64,000 nucleotides of DNA from Clostridium cellulovorans 743B (GTDB lineage Bacteria; Bacillota; Clostridia; Clostridiales; Clostridiaceae), in NCBI RefSeq assembly GCF_000145275.1, contig NC_014393.1, forward strand, positions 1,054,001 to 1,118,000, given 5' to 3'. The notes under the pieces are model-generated. The model was not told the origin of the DNA, ran no database searches, and saw nothing but the letters and a program-made list of their open reading frames with translations. Positions 35,891-44,615 of this stretch are shown here, piece after piece (the stretch's first letter is position 1; each line of letters opens with the position of its first letter). The translations under genes and the position numbers were made by a program.

Positions 35891-36994
35891 CTATTCACCT
35901 GATTTCACGTTCTTGCAGTTTTTTATTGCATTCAAGAAGGCGTATCCATATTTTTCGTCTGGTTCTAAATATGCACCTTCAGCCCATTCATTCCAAGCAT
36001 TGATAACTACAAAAGGGGACTTATATTCTTTACATCTTTCCATTTGTTTTTCCATATAGTATTGGAAAAGTTCTGGTGTGGTGCCTTTCATAATCATTCC
36101 GTCGTAAGACCTTCGTGGAGTATTATCCCAATCTGTGAAGCCTCCTAAAATTGTGTTGTCTTGCTTTGGAGTTCTATTTATGATGTTTTCCCAACAGTTT
36201 TTATATGAAAAGCTACTTTCTAAAATTCCTATATTAAATTTTTTAAGCAGCTTATTTAAAATACGATTTTTTAACATTAAGAACCTTGAAAATAAATATT
36301 TTTGTTTTGAAATACCATATCTTAAGGTATACATCGGTTCACGCTCAAATACAGCATCACATTTTCCTTTATCTAAGGTAGAACGTGGACCTATTGTTTT
36401 CACAAAGTATATTCCATCAAAACCTAGTTTCTTGGCTTTCTCATTCCAGCACTGAATAAATTCGTCCAGCTTTTTAAAATTATTTGCTTCAAAAATAAAA
36501 AAGACAGGCTTATTTTCTAACTTAATATATCTTTTATCTATGAAATAATCCTTGCAGTAATCAAAATGAGCTATCCAATCCTGTTTATCACCATACTCTT
36601 GCTTAAATAATAATTCTGGTTCACGTCCAAACCAGTTTCTTCGCCAATCATGATTTGCCCAGTATAGGCAAAATTCTGTAGCTATATCTTTATTTTTTAA
36701 TAGTAATTCAGTAGGTTTTTCCAATAATTTTTGCCCTTTAGAATAGTAATGATATATGGCAAATCCATCAATTCCATGATCTTTTGCTATATTTGATTGC
36801 CACCTTAGGGTATCTACATCAGTTAATTCATAATAATCATTGTTTAAAGGAGCTCTTGGCTGATAATGATTCTTGTATAGAGGTTTTGCATTTTTGCAAG
36901 CTACCCATTCGGTGTATCCCTTTCCCCACCAATTATTATTGTATTCTGTCTCGTAAAACTGAGGTAAGTAAAGCGCTAATATTTTTGTGTCCAA
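35891..36994 (-). CDS. WbsX-like glycan-biosynthesis protein
   Basis: A 367-aa member of the WbsX family (PF14307, GH99-like TIM-barrel). Hallmarks are ALYLPQFYETEYNNNWWGKGYTEW, DGFAIYHYYSKGQKLLEKP, FCLYWANHDWRRNW and the C-terminal VVINAWNEWAEGAYLEPD. Found widely in O-antigen and EPS loci; its reaction is not established. Start is TTG after GGAGGAAAA. Confidence 0.85.
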   Translation of the reverse strand: MDTKILALYLPQFYETEYNNNWWGKGYTEWVACKNAKPLYKNHYQPRAPLNNDYYELTDVDTLRWQSNIAKDHGIDGFAIYHYYSKGQKLLEKPTELLLKNKDIATEFCLYWANHDWRRNWFGREPELLFKQEYGDKQDWIAHFDYCKDYFIDKRYIKLENKPVFFIFEANNFKKLDEFIQCWNEKAKKLGFDGIYFVKTIGPRSTLDKGKCDAVFEREPMYTLRYGISKQKYLFSRFLMLKNRILNKLLKKFNIGILESSFSYKNCWENIINRTPKQDNTILGGFTDWDNTPRRSYDGMIMKGTTPELFQYYMEKQMERCKEYKSPFVVINAWNEWAEGAYLEPDEKYGYAFLNAIKNCKNVKSGE

Positions 36995-37018
36995 TGATTT
37001 TCCTCCAGATATAACTTA

Positions 37019-38086
37019 TTAAACAATAATAGAATCTTTAAGAATTTCGGTAAAGGATGTTTTTGCACTTTCAGCGGAGTAATTATCCCTTCCAAAGTTA
37101 AAGGCATTTAAGGTCATTTCGCTATAAGTAGTATTATCCAAGCTTATTGCAAACCTTAATTTTGATACAAACATATCTATATTTCCTTCTTCTACTAGAA
37201 ATCCTGTGTTGCCGTCTATAACTTGTTCAGATATTGCGCCAACATCAAAGGAAATAACCGGTCTAGAATGTTTATAGGCATCCATTATTACACCAGATTG
37301 TGTTGCAGATTCATAAGGGAGTATGATCCAATCTGCTTTAAAAAAGTAATTATGCATTTCTTCAAATTCAATATATCTAGTTACAAGGTTAACATTTTTA
37401 TTTTTTTTAATTTCTGCTACATTAGATTCAAGTCCAGGCTCAACTCTGCCAACAACATTGAATTGAATTTCAGGGCATTTCTCAATAATTTTAATTAGAT
37501 TGTCTAGGCCTTTATAGGGATTGATTCTACCAAAAAATAATACTGTCTTTGTATTAGTAGGCTTTTTATATGGGAAAAACCTACACCAAAGGTTTATAAT
37601 TGATATTTTGGAAGGATCATAACTGTATTTCTTGCAAAAGTAATCCTTATACATAACATTACGAAGAATTATTCTATCTGTAAGCTTTGTAACAAAGCGG
37701 TACATAATTTCTAAAGTTTTTTCATGTTTGTCTCCCTTGTGCGGTATAACATCGTGGATTGCATGATATATCCGAGGTTTTCTGCAAAAGATCATAATAA
37801 TTAAATTCCATATGTGTAAGCTTTCAAAATAAATCACGTCAAATTGTTGCTTTTTAATTTCCTTTATCAACTTAAATAATGCAATTAATTTAAAAGTGTC
37901 CTTGCTAATACCAGGTTTTTTAGGGGCATCCACTAAGAGATTATGGCTGGTATTTTGAAATTGAATTTCTGGAGTTTGTAATCCAATAGTCCAAATATCT
38001 TCTGTGGGTTGCAATTCTTCAAACATACTATAGATACTATCTTGAAAGCATGTGTGTGTAGAAAATGTAATCAGTGCTATTTTCAC
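37019..38086 (-). CDS. GT4-family glycosyltransferase
   Basis: A ~355-aa GT-B glycosyltransferase. C-terminal donor site: VLFFGRINPYKGLDNLIKI, ADWIILPYESATQSGVIMDAYKHSRPVISFDVG, GNTGFLVEEGN. I chose GTG 38086 (VKIALITF) with AAAGGTGGTG 6 bp upstream, not the GTG at 38098, which would lie inside that site. First gene of the minus-strand block. Confidence 0.88.
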   Translation of the reverse strand: MKIALITFSTHTCFQDSIYSMFEELQPTEDIWTIGLQTPEIQFQNTSHNLLVDAPKKPGISKDTFKLIALFKLIKEIKKQQFDVIYFESLHIWNLIIMIFCRKPRIYHAIHDVIPHKGDKHEKTLEIMYRFVTKLTDRIILRNVMYKDYFCKKYSYDPSKISIINLWCRFFPYKKPTNTKTVLFFGRINPYKGLDNLIKIIEKCPEIQFNVVGRVEPGLESNVAEIKKNKNVNLVTRYIEFEEMHNYFFKADWIILPYESATQSGVIMDAYKHSRPVISFDVGAISEQVIDGNTGFLVEEGNIDMFVSKLRFAISLDNTTYSEMTLNAFNFGRDNYSAESAKTSFTEILKDSIIV

Positions 38087-38639
38087 ATTTATCACCACCT
38101 TTTCTAATATTGAACAGTTTTACAACTGCCATTAAGATAATTATTCTAGTGGAATTATGATTATGTCTTAAATGTCCCTTTTGTAGAAAGTAATCTGTGA
38201 CCTTTTGAATAAGGAGTTGATACCTTATGTGCATTGACATAGTCCATTGTATAGAGCACTCTAGAACTTTGGTATGTAGAGTTGATGGTTATAAGTCTAC
38301 TTTGGAGCGAAAATAATCCCTTTAGTTGTAAAGGTTTTACTACTAAAGTAGTAAAGAACATACCTAAATATACTGCTGAAGATATGGTACGGAGTAAGAT
38401 ATGTATATTAAAAAGTGCCATATTAAATAGTTAAAGTTTGTAACTACAAAGTAAACTTTCGAGGTGAGAGAAGACGAGGGATATTATTTATAATTAAGGT
38501 AAAGGTGTAGATGATAGAAATTTAAGAAAATTAGAGTCTAAGGCTCTTTAAAAAATAAGCTTTTGAGCAGATATCTTAGGTTTTCATGTATTAGAGGAAG
38601 CTGCTGGTGTAAAAGCGTTGAAAGGGTTAGGTGGATAAT
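38087..38639. other. Divergent EPS intergenic region with duplicated leader (copy 2)
   Basis: Holds the promoter region of the minus-strand block and, at ~38405-38494, a copy of the leader found before the Wzz-like gene. Short frames on both strands (38161-38421 minus) look unlike real genes and lack ribosome binding sites; degenerate gene remnants are possible. Confidence 0.5.
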
Positions 38640-39299
38640 ATGAATAATGCGAAAATGGAAATCAGTAGTACTGTTGAAGCGGTGGAAGTAAGATTATTAG
38701 CTTTAAAAAGAAATGAAAAGCTTCTTTATGAAAAAATGAAAAGGTTTTTAGATATTTTTTTATCTTTGATTGGTTGTGTAATTGGAATACCAATAGTGAT
38801 AATAACTTGCATAGTTGTAGTGCTAGAGTCTAAGGGAAATCCAATTTATACACAGGAGAGACTTGGAAAGGATGGTCAGGCATTTAAACTCTATAAAATT
38901 AGGTCTATGTGCACTGACGCAGAAAAAAATGGTCCTAAGTGGGCTGATAAAAATGATAGCAGGGTAACAAGGGTTGGAAAATTTATTAGAAAGACAAGAA
39001 TAGATGAAATACCTCAATTATTCAATATTCTAAAAGGGGATATGAGTATAGTAGGTCCGAGACCAGAAAGATCTGTATTTACATTTGAATTTCAAAAAGA
39101 AATACCAACATTTATAAATAGATTGCAGGTTAAACCAGGTTTAACAGGCTTAGCTCAAGTTAATGGTGGCTATGATATAACACCTAAGGAAAAATTGAAA
39201 CATGATTTAGAGTATATCGAAAATAGAAATTTCTCCATGGACTTTAAAATAATATTGAAAACAGCACTTATAGTATTTAATCATAAAGGCGCAAGATAG
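38640..39299 (+). CDS. Undecaprenyl-phosphate priming sugar transferase
   Basis: A 219-aa PF02397 bacterial sugar transferase. N-terminal helix FLDIFLSLIGCVIGIPIVIITCIVVVLE, then QERLGKDGQAFKLYKIRSM, KTRIDEIPQLFNILKGDMSIVGPRPE and VKPGLTGLAQVNG. It transfers a sugar-1-phosphate to the lipid carrier, the first committed EPS step. ATG 38640 follows AGGTGG; GTG 38631 is an alternative. Confidence 0.93.
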   Translation: MNNAKMEISSTVEAVEVRLLALKRNEKLLYEKMKRFLDIFLSLIGCVIGIPIVIITCIVVVLESKGNPIYTQERLGKDGQAFKLYKIRSMCTDAEKNGPKWADKNDSRVTRVGKFIRKTRIDEIPQLFNILKGDMSIVGPRPERSVFTFEFQKEIPTFINRLQVKPGLTGLAQVNGGYDITPKEKLKHDLEYIENRNFSMDFKIILKTALIVFNHKGAR

Positions 39300-39400
39300 C
39301 TAGCCTATATAAAAAGGGACAAGATAATTGGTTTATATAAGTTAGATAAAAGATAACTAGCCTATACAAACTTAGATAATTGAAGGATGGTGATGGATAA

Positions 39401-40354
39401 ATGAAGATATTAATTACAGGAGGGGCTGGATTTATAGCTTCTCATATAGCTGATAGATTAGTTGAATTAGACTATGATGTAGTTATTTTTGATAATCTTT
39501 CATCAGGAAAGGTAGAAAATATAAATCCCAAGTGTAAATTCTATAAAGGTGATATAACTAATTATGAAGCTATGAAGCTTGTATTTGATATTGAAAGACC
39601 AGAAGTTGTCATTCATCACGCTGCACAAATAGATGTACAAACATCTTTGAAGAATCCAGCTTTTGATGCGCAAATTAATATAATAGGAACTATAAATGTA
39701 TTAGAATGTTGTAGAGAAACAAAGGTAAGAAAGATAATTTATCCATCCTCAGCAGCAGTGTATGGGAATCCAAAGTATTTGCCTGTTGATGAAAATCATC
39801 CAGTGGAGCCTATATCATTTTATGGTATATCCAAACATACTCCATGTCATTATATTAAGGCTTATTCAGAACTTTACAATATCAAATATACAATTTTTAG
39901 ATATGCTAATGTCTATGGACCAAGACAAGATAATCATGGTGAAGGCGGAGTAGTGTCCATTTTTGCAAACCGATTATTGAGGAAAGAAACCTGTTATATA
40001 TATGGGGATGGAAAGCAGACTAGAGATTTTATTTATGTTAAAGATGTTGCCAATGCTAATGTTTTGGCTTTAGATAGAGGGGACAATGAAATTATCGATA
40101 TAAGTAGTAATAAACCCGTAACAATAAATCAATTGCATAAGGTAATGAAAGAAATAAGTAAATGTAGTGTAGCAGTTGAATATAAGGAAGCTAGAAATGG
40201 AGACATACTTCATAGCTATTTAAGTAATGAAAAGGCATCGGGATGTTTAGGATGGAAGGATAAACATGATATTAAAAGTGGACTAAAGGAAACTTTAAAT
40301 TATTACTATAATGTGCTAACAGAAATGGAAGTTGCAGCTGAAACGAGAGTATAA
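39401..40354 (+). CDS. UDP-sugar 4-epimerase family SDR
   Basis: A 317-aa extended SDR. GGAGFIASH NAD motif, NLSSGKVENI, HHAAQIDVQTSL, PSSAAVYGNP, YGISK (Tyr-x3-Lys), then RYANVYGPRQDNHGEGGVVSIF and DGKQTRDFIYVKDV. Closest to UDP-glucose or UDP-GlcNAc 4-epimerases. It supplies a precursor for the EPS repeat unit. Confidence 0.9.
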   Translation: MKILITGGAGFIASHIADRLVELDYDVVIFDNLSSGKVENINPKCKFYKGDITNYEAMKLVFDIERPEVVIHHAAQIDVQTSLKNPAFDAQINIIGTINVLECCRETKVRKIIYPSSAAVYGNPKYLPVDENHPVEPISFYGISKHTPCHYIKAYSELYNIKYTIFRYANVYGPRQDNHGEGGVVSIFANRLLRKETCYIYGDGKQTRDFIYVKDVANANVLALDRGDNEIIDISSNKPVTINQLHKVMKEISKCSVAVEYKEARNGDILHSYLSNEKASGCLGWKDKHDIKSGLKETLNYYYNVLTEMEVAAETRV

Positions 40355-40371
40355 AATTGTTTATAATAAGT

Positions 40372-40415
40372 GTTTTGAGGCATGAGAGCTTGTTAGAGGC
40401 TTTCATGCCTTTATT
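40372..40415 (+). terminator. Terminator after epimerase
   Basis: GAGGCATGA / TTCATGCCT hairpin with a TTATT tail. Confidence 0.65.
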
Positions 40416-40448
40416 ACATTATTCATGAAAATAAACTTATTCTATTAT

Positions 40449-40464
40449 GTCACTCTATAGTGAC
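40449..40464. promoter_or_regulatory. Palindrome GTCACTCTATAGTGAC (operator, copy 1)
   Basis: 16-bp dyad with a single mismatch to the second copy at 40591-40606. It lies 185 bp upstream of the HTH gene. Confidence 0.65.
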
Positions 40465-40554
40465 AAAAACAAAGAAGAAAAAAGGTACAACAAGGATTAT
40501 GTAGATAATTATGTAACAAAGACAAATAACTGCTGAAGATTGACTAGTTTCAGG

Positions 40555-40606
40555 TTGGTAATTTTCAGGATAACAGAATATAATGATATTGTCACTATAT
40601 AGTGAC
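40555..40606 (+). promoter_or_regulatory. Promoter with perfect 16-bp operator palindrome (copy 2)
   Basis: TTGGTA (40555-40560), 18-bp spacer, TATAAT (40579-40584), then the perfect palindrome GTCACTATATAGTGAC at 40591-40606, placed at the expected transcription start. A bound repressor would block transcription. The downstream HTH protein is a candidate for binding it (inference). Confidence 0.7.
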
Positions 40607-40633
40607 AGAACTGTTTATTGGGAGAAATTAATT

Positions 40634-41416
40634 ATGGATATTACTATTATAACTACAGAAAATAGAAGGCTATATCCAGCTGTTATATATAATATTGAAG
40701 ATAATGAGCGAAAAATTCCGATTTTGGACATTGATGATATATATGATTTGTTGTATAAGGAACAAAATATATTGGTTACTTCAGATCAATATGATCAATA
40801 TGGGAATAAGTTGAAACTATTTAATGGTAAACTTGAAAAATCAGATATTAAAGCTATGTTTGCTAGTAAACAAGAAGAAATTAATAAGGATTTAACTTCA
40901 ATTATGACTTTATCTGAAGCAGCAAAAAAGTGGGGATTAGCTAATGGGTCTACTATTAGGAAAGCAATTGAGAGAGGAAAATTTCAGCAAAATGAGATTA
41001 AACAAGCAGGTGATGTATGGATTATTACATACCAAGCAATGGAGAGAGTATTTGGTTCAATAAAAAATGAAGATAACGCCTATGTAATATATGATAACTT
41101 TGAGAATGTTTATTTAACAAAAGAGTATTATAAATATCTTCAACTAGCTTTTCTTGAAGGACCGTACTATGATATGAGGACTAGAGAACTTGAAACTAAG
41201 TATCAATATATAAAGGAGATATTGATTAAAGGATTAGAAGCATTAAGAAACAATCAAAAGGTTATTATAAAGCAAAATAAGAATAATCAGATAAGACAAA
41301 TAATATGCACTGAGGAAGAATACTATTTATACATTGAAATATTTCATGGTAAGAAAAACTTACCTACAGAGTGGGTTGAGAAATTGACAAAGGACTTAAA
41401 AGCTCTTCCAAAGTAG
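40634..41416 (+). CDS. HTH-containing regulatory protein, uncharacterised
   Basis: A 260-aa protein. A helix-turn-helix lies at ~98-125 (TLSEAAKKWGLANGSTIRKAIERGKF), followed by VWIITYQAMERVFG, resembling excisionase- or MerR-like winged helices. The N-terminal ~85 and C-terminal ~130 residues are not recognised. I chose ATG 40634 after GGGAGAA; the ATG at 40583 lies upstream of the palindrome and the likely transcription start. Its promoter carries two 16-bp palindromes. Confidence 0.65.
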   Translation: MDITIITTENRRLYPAVIYNIEDNERKIPILDIDDIYDLLYKEQNILVTSDQYDQYGNKLKLFNGKLEKSDIKAMFASKQEEINKDLTSIMTLSEAAKKWGLANGSTIRKAIERGKFQQNEIKQAGDVWIITYQAMERVFGSIKNEDNAYVIYDNFENVYLTKEYYKYLQLAFLEGPYYDMRTRELETKYQYIKEILIKGLEALRNNQKVIIKQNKNNQIRQIICTEEEYYLYIEIFHGKKNLPTEWVEKLTKDLKALPK

Positions 41417-41548
41417 GACTATTTGGGGAAACATATATGTTCGTAATAGATTTCCTAGAAATACAGTATTAATATTTTTAGTACTGCTTTAAATAAGAAA
41501 AAGATAAGAATTGGTTTAAGATAAAAGAATATATGGAGGATTGTTATT

Positions 41549-41860
41549 ATGATATTAGTAAACTGTGTATGGAAGCAGGCGGAGGTAATAAAAAAGATTG
41601 AGTCTTTAGAACTTAACGGAGAGAAGCCATTTAAGCATACAAAGACTGATGGCATGAGGATATATTTTGATTCTAAAATAGGAGATATGATAGGTGAAAT
41701 GGAATATATGCTTATAATGAATGCAATAATGGAGATTCCAGGAGGGAGTGCTCTTGCAGTTAGCATTTTGCCTGTAATAAATGATAGTGTCTTTGAAGGA
41801 TATAGATATACAGTATGTGGAACTTCCCCTGAACAAATTGAAAAGGATTCTTCAAGATAA
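41549..41860 (+). CDS. Hypothetical 103-aa protein
   Basis: A soluble-looking protein (MILVNCVWKQAEVIKKIESL ... IGEMEYMLIMNAIMEIPGG). Not recognised. TGGAGG upstream. It lies 39 bp before the DUF1919 gene on the same strand and may be co-expressed. Confidence 0.55.
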   Translation: MILVNCVWKQAEVIKKIESLELNGEKPFKHTKTDGMRIYFDSKIGDMIGEMEYMLIMNAIMEIPGGSALAVSILPVINDSVFEGYRYTVCGTSPEQIEKDSSR

Positions 41861-41899
41861 AAATCTGAGGAGATGAAATTAGTTAGGAGTGATGTCTAA

Positions 41900-42505
41900 A
41901 TGGTATCCAAAATAGAATCAGTACCAAACTTGAAAAATGAAAATTTTAGTATAATATGCAACAATTGCATAGGTGGATTTATATATCAATATTACAATAT
42001 TGAATACAAGACCCCTACAATAGGGCTATTTTTTCTTGCACAAGATTATGTTAAATTTTTGTCGAATATTGAGTTCTATCTTTCAAAGCAGTTAGAGTTT
42101 ATTGATCCAAAGGAATCTATACATTTTGAGCAATTTAAAAGATATGTAGATTCTATAAACTTCCCAATTGCCAAGTTAGATGATATTGAAATATTTTTTT
42201 TGCATTATAAAGATCAAGAAGAGGTAATAGAAAAATGGAATAGGCGAATGAGTAGAGTTAACTGGAAGGATTTGATAATTATTCTTGCGGAAAATGAGAC
42301 TTGTAACTATGAAGTAATAAAACAATTTGATGCTCTTCCATTTAATAATAAGGTATGTTTTACAAAAGATCATTATCCAGAAATACAATCAGCATGTTGT
42401 ATAGAGGAAATGAAAGATCCTACAAGGTTGTGGGATGTAGAAATAATAATGAAGCATTTTGACATAACAAGTTTTATAAATAATAGGATTATAAAGTTGG
42501 AATAA
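41900..42505 (+). CDS. DUF1919 exopolysaccharide-associated protein
   Basis: A 201-aa DUF1919 protein. Diagnostic blocks are FSIICNNCIGGFIYQYYNIEYKTPTIGLFF, FFLHYKDQEEVIEKWNRRMSRVNW and IILAENETC. The family occurs in exopolysaccharide and capsule loci and is thought to act in glycan assembly; the reaction is not established. Confidence 0.85.
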   Translation: MVSKIESVPNLKNENFSIICNNCIGGFIYQYYNIEYKTPTIGLFFLAQDYVKFLSNIEFYLSKQLEFIDPKESIHFEQFKRYVDSINFPIAKLDDIEIFFLHYKDQEEVIEKWNRRMSRVNWKDLIIILAENETCNYEVIKQFDALPFNNKVCFTKDHYPEIQSACCIEEMKDPTRLWDVEIIMKHFDITSFINNRIIKLE

Positions 42506-42608
42506 TTAAAACTATGTAGAAGGGGATTATAGTTTGGTAAGGCAAGATAAAGTTGTGATATAATGATTACAAAATAAAGAAAAAATAAGAAATTATCTGG
42601 AGTGTAAT

Positions 42609-43280
42609 ATGTACAAGATTTTAATTGTGGAAGATGATATGGTAATTGCAAAGTCAATGAAAAATAGCTTGTGTCAGTGGGGTCACGAAACGGAATGTAT
42701 AACTGATTTCAAAGATGTTATTGCACAATTTGTACAGTTGGAGCCACATCTTGTGCTTTTAGATATATCGTTACCATTTTTCAATGGTTACCATTGGTGC
42801 AGTGAAATACGAAAAATATCCAGTGTTCCTATAATCTTTATTTCCTCTATGTCAGATAATATGAATGTAATTATGGCAGTAAATATGGGTGGCGATGACT
42901 TTATTGCTAAGCCTTTTGATTTAAATATTCTTGTGGCAAAGGTTCAGGCGCTGCTCAGAAGAACTTATTCTTTTGGAGGGAAAATGGATGTAATAGAACA
43001 TAAGGGTGTAGTTCTAAATCTTAATAGTGCAATGTTAGAATATAAAAATAATAAGCTTGAGCTTACGAAAAATGAGTTTAAGATTCTTCAGATTTTATTT
43101 GAGAATATCGGAAAAGCCATCTCTCGAGATGATATTATGACAAGACTTTGGGAAAGTGATAGCTACATAGATGACAACACTTTAACAGTTAACGTTACCC
43201 GTTTGAGAAAGAAACTCTCAGATGTTGGACTTTCTGATTTTGTTAAAACGAAAAAGGGTATAGGTTATATGGTGGAATAA
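42609..43280 (+). CDS. bceR: BceR-type OmpR-family response regulator
   Basis: A 223-aa response regulator. The receiver has acidic pair EDD, phospho-acceptor D in LLDISLP and Lys in AKPFD. The winged helix is at ~125-223 (LTKNEFKILQILFENIGKAISRDDIM; TVNVTRLRKKL). The Trp/Asp layout and the adjacent intramembrane-sensing kinase place it in the BceR class. The kinase gene starts 1 bp after its stop. A matching operator lies before the ABC genes at 44421. Confidence 0.9.
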   Translation: MYKILIVEDDMVIAKSMKNSLCQWGHETECITDFKDVIAQFVQLEPHLVLLDISLPFFNGYHWCSEIRKISSVPIIFISSMSDNMNVIMAVNMGGDDFIAKPFDLNILVAKVQALLRRTYSFGGKMDVIEHKGVVLNLNSAMLEYKNNKLELTKNEFKILQILFENIGKAISRDDIMTRLWESDSYIDDNTLTVNVTRLRKKLSDVGLSDFVKTKKGIGYMVE

Positions 43281-43281
43281 G

Positions 43282-44295
43282 ATGAAGGAAAAAGGTTTTT
43301 TACAGGTTTTACTGTGTTACATTAAAGATCACAAAAAAATAATAGTACTGGACAGTGTTTTTATTTTTATATTTGTTATAGTTTTCTATTTATATGCTTT
43401 GCCTCTTGAGTCAATATTATATGGATTTCTTTTATCGGGCTCTGTGGGAGTTGGAGTTATATTTAATGACTTCATTAAATATTATAGAAAACATAAACAG
43501 TTATGTATTCTTGAAAAACAAATAACTAGTGGTTTAGATAGAATACCTCCAGCTAAAAATTTGATTGAAGATAACTATCAAGATATTTTGATGGCACTTT
43601 ATAATCAAAGTACGGAACTAGCTTCAAAGATAGATATTAAACAGACTGAAATGATAGATTATTATACACTTTGGGCACATCAAATTAAAACTCCTATTGC
43701 TGCAATGAGCTTATTATTGCAAAGTGATAAAACAGAAGAAAACAAAGAATTGTTAACACAAGTCTTTAGAATAGAGCAATATGTTGAAATGGTGCTGTGC
43801 TACTTAAAAATAGATGGTACATCATCAGATTTACTTCTTCAGAATTATAACTTATTAGATATCGTAAGACAGAGCGTTAGAAAATATGCTTACATGTTTA
43901 TTAGAAAGAATATAGTGCTAGAATTAAAAGAAATGGAGTGTACCGTATTAACTGATGAAAAATGGTTAGCATTTGTAATTGAACAAATACTATCAAATGC
44001 TCTAAAGTATACAAGTAGCGGTAAAATATCCATATATATGGAGGAAACTGTAGGAAAAGTCCTTGTAATTGAGGATACAGGAATAGGGATTGCAGAAGAG
44101 GACTTGCCTAGAGTATTTGAAAAAGGATTTACTGGTTATAACGGGCGAATGGATAAGAAGGCAACTGGAATTGGACTTTATCTTTGCAAAAAGATCCTCG
44201 ATAAGCTTTCGCATAAAGTAACCATTGATTCTAAAATTAATGTTGGGACAACAGTGAAAATTGACCTTACTTCTATAAAAACTATAGTTGAATAA
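43282..44295 (+). CDS. bceS: BceS-type intramembrane-sensing histidine kinase
   Basis: A 337-aa kinase with two adjacent N-terminal TM helices and almost no extracytoplasmic loop. The H-box is LWAHQIKTPIAAMSLLL, and the N-, G1- and G2-box regions are NALKYTSSG, IEDTGIGIAEEDLPRVFEKGFTG and GIGLYLCKKI. This class senses peptide antibiotics through its partner ABC transporter rather than directly. Confidence 0.92.
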   Translation: MKEKGFLQVLLCYIKDHKKIIVLDSVFIFIFVIVFYLYALPLESILYGFLLSGSVGVGVIFNDFIKYYRKHKQLCILEKQITSGLDRIPPAKNLIEDNYQDILMALYNQSTELASKIDIKQTEMIDYYTLWAHQIKTPIAAMSLLLQSDKTEENKELLTQVFRIEQYVEMVLCYLKIDGTSSDLLLQNYNLLDIVRQSVRKYAYMFIRKNIVLELKEMECTVLTDEKWLAFVIEQILSNALKYTSSGKISIYMEETVGKVLVIEDTGIGIAEEDLPRVFEKGFTGYNGRMDKKATGIGLYLCKKILDKLSHKVTIDSKINVGTTVKIDLTSIKTIVE

Positions 44296-44369
44296 GGGAT
44301 GCTCAAAAATAATAGTAATTTTCTTAAGGTATATTTTAGAACATTTACTATTTGAAAAAAGATTTCTAA

Positions 44370-44404
44370 AATAATAGGCTAGTACATTGGTCTATTATTT
44401 TTTT
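44370..44404 (+). terminator. Terminator after bceS
   Basis: AATAATAG / CTATTATT stem with a T8 tail. Confidence 0.75.
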
Positions 44405-44420
44405 TCTTGCGGACAAAAGT

Positions 44421-44442
44421 AACCTTACACCGATGTAAGGTT
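44421..44442. promoter_or_regulatory. BceR-type operator
   Basis: Perfect 22-bp inverted repeat AACCTTACA-CCGA-TGTAAGGTT containing TTACA-N4-TGTAA, which fits the TNACA-N4-TGTAA consensus described for BceR-like regulators. A further half-site, TGTAAGG, follows at ~44454. Located 174 bp upstream of bceA; a long leader runs to 44615. Confidence 0.85.
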
Positions 44443-44615
44443 AGAATGCTAAATGTAAGGAAAAGTTATGGATGGGCATTTTTGTTTTTCTTATAATTAG
44501 AGTATAGTCAAGTTGCTGTGGAGGTAAAAGTACTAAAGGTACTTTTACAGGTACTCTGGTGAATAAGAAGGAACTCCTTAGTATCTCATGTTTTGACTAA
44601 GAGGAGGAAGAAGAG

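Noticed and set aside
38161..38421. Minus-strand 86-aa frame in the EPS gap
   Set aside because: No ribosome binding site, no recognisable fold, and it overlaps another similar frame. It may be a remnant, but a gene cannot be supported.
41455..41836. Minus-strand frames opposite the 103-aa gene
   Set aside because: The plus-strand gene has a good TGGAGG site and stands in order with the DUF1919 gene. The minus frames lack ribosome sites.
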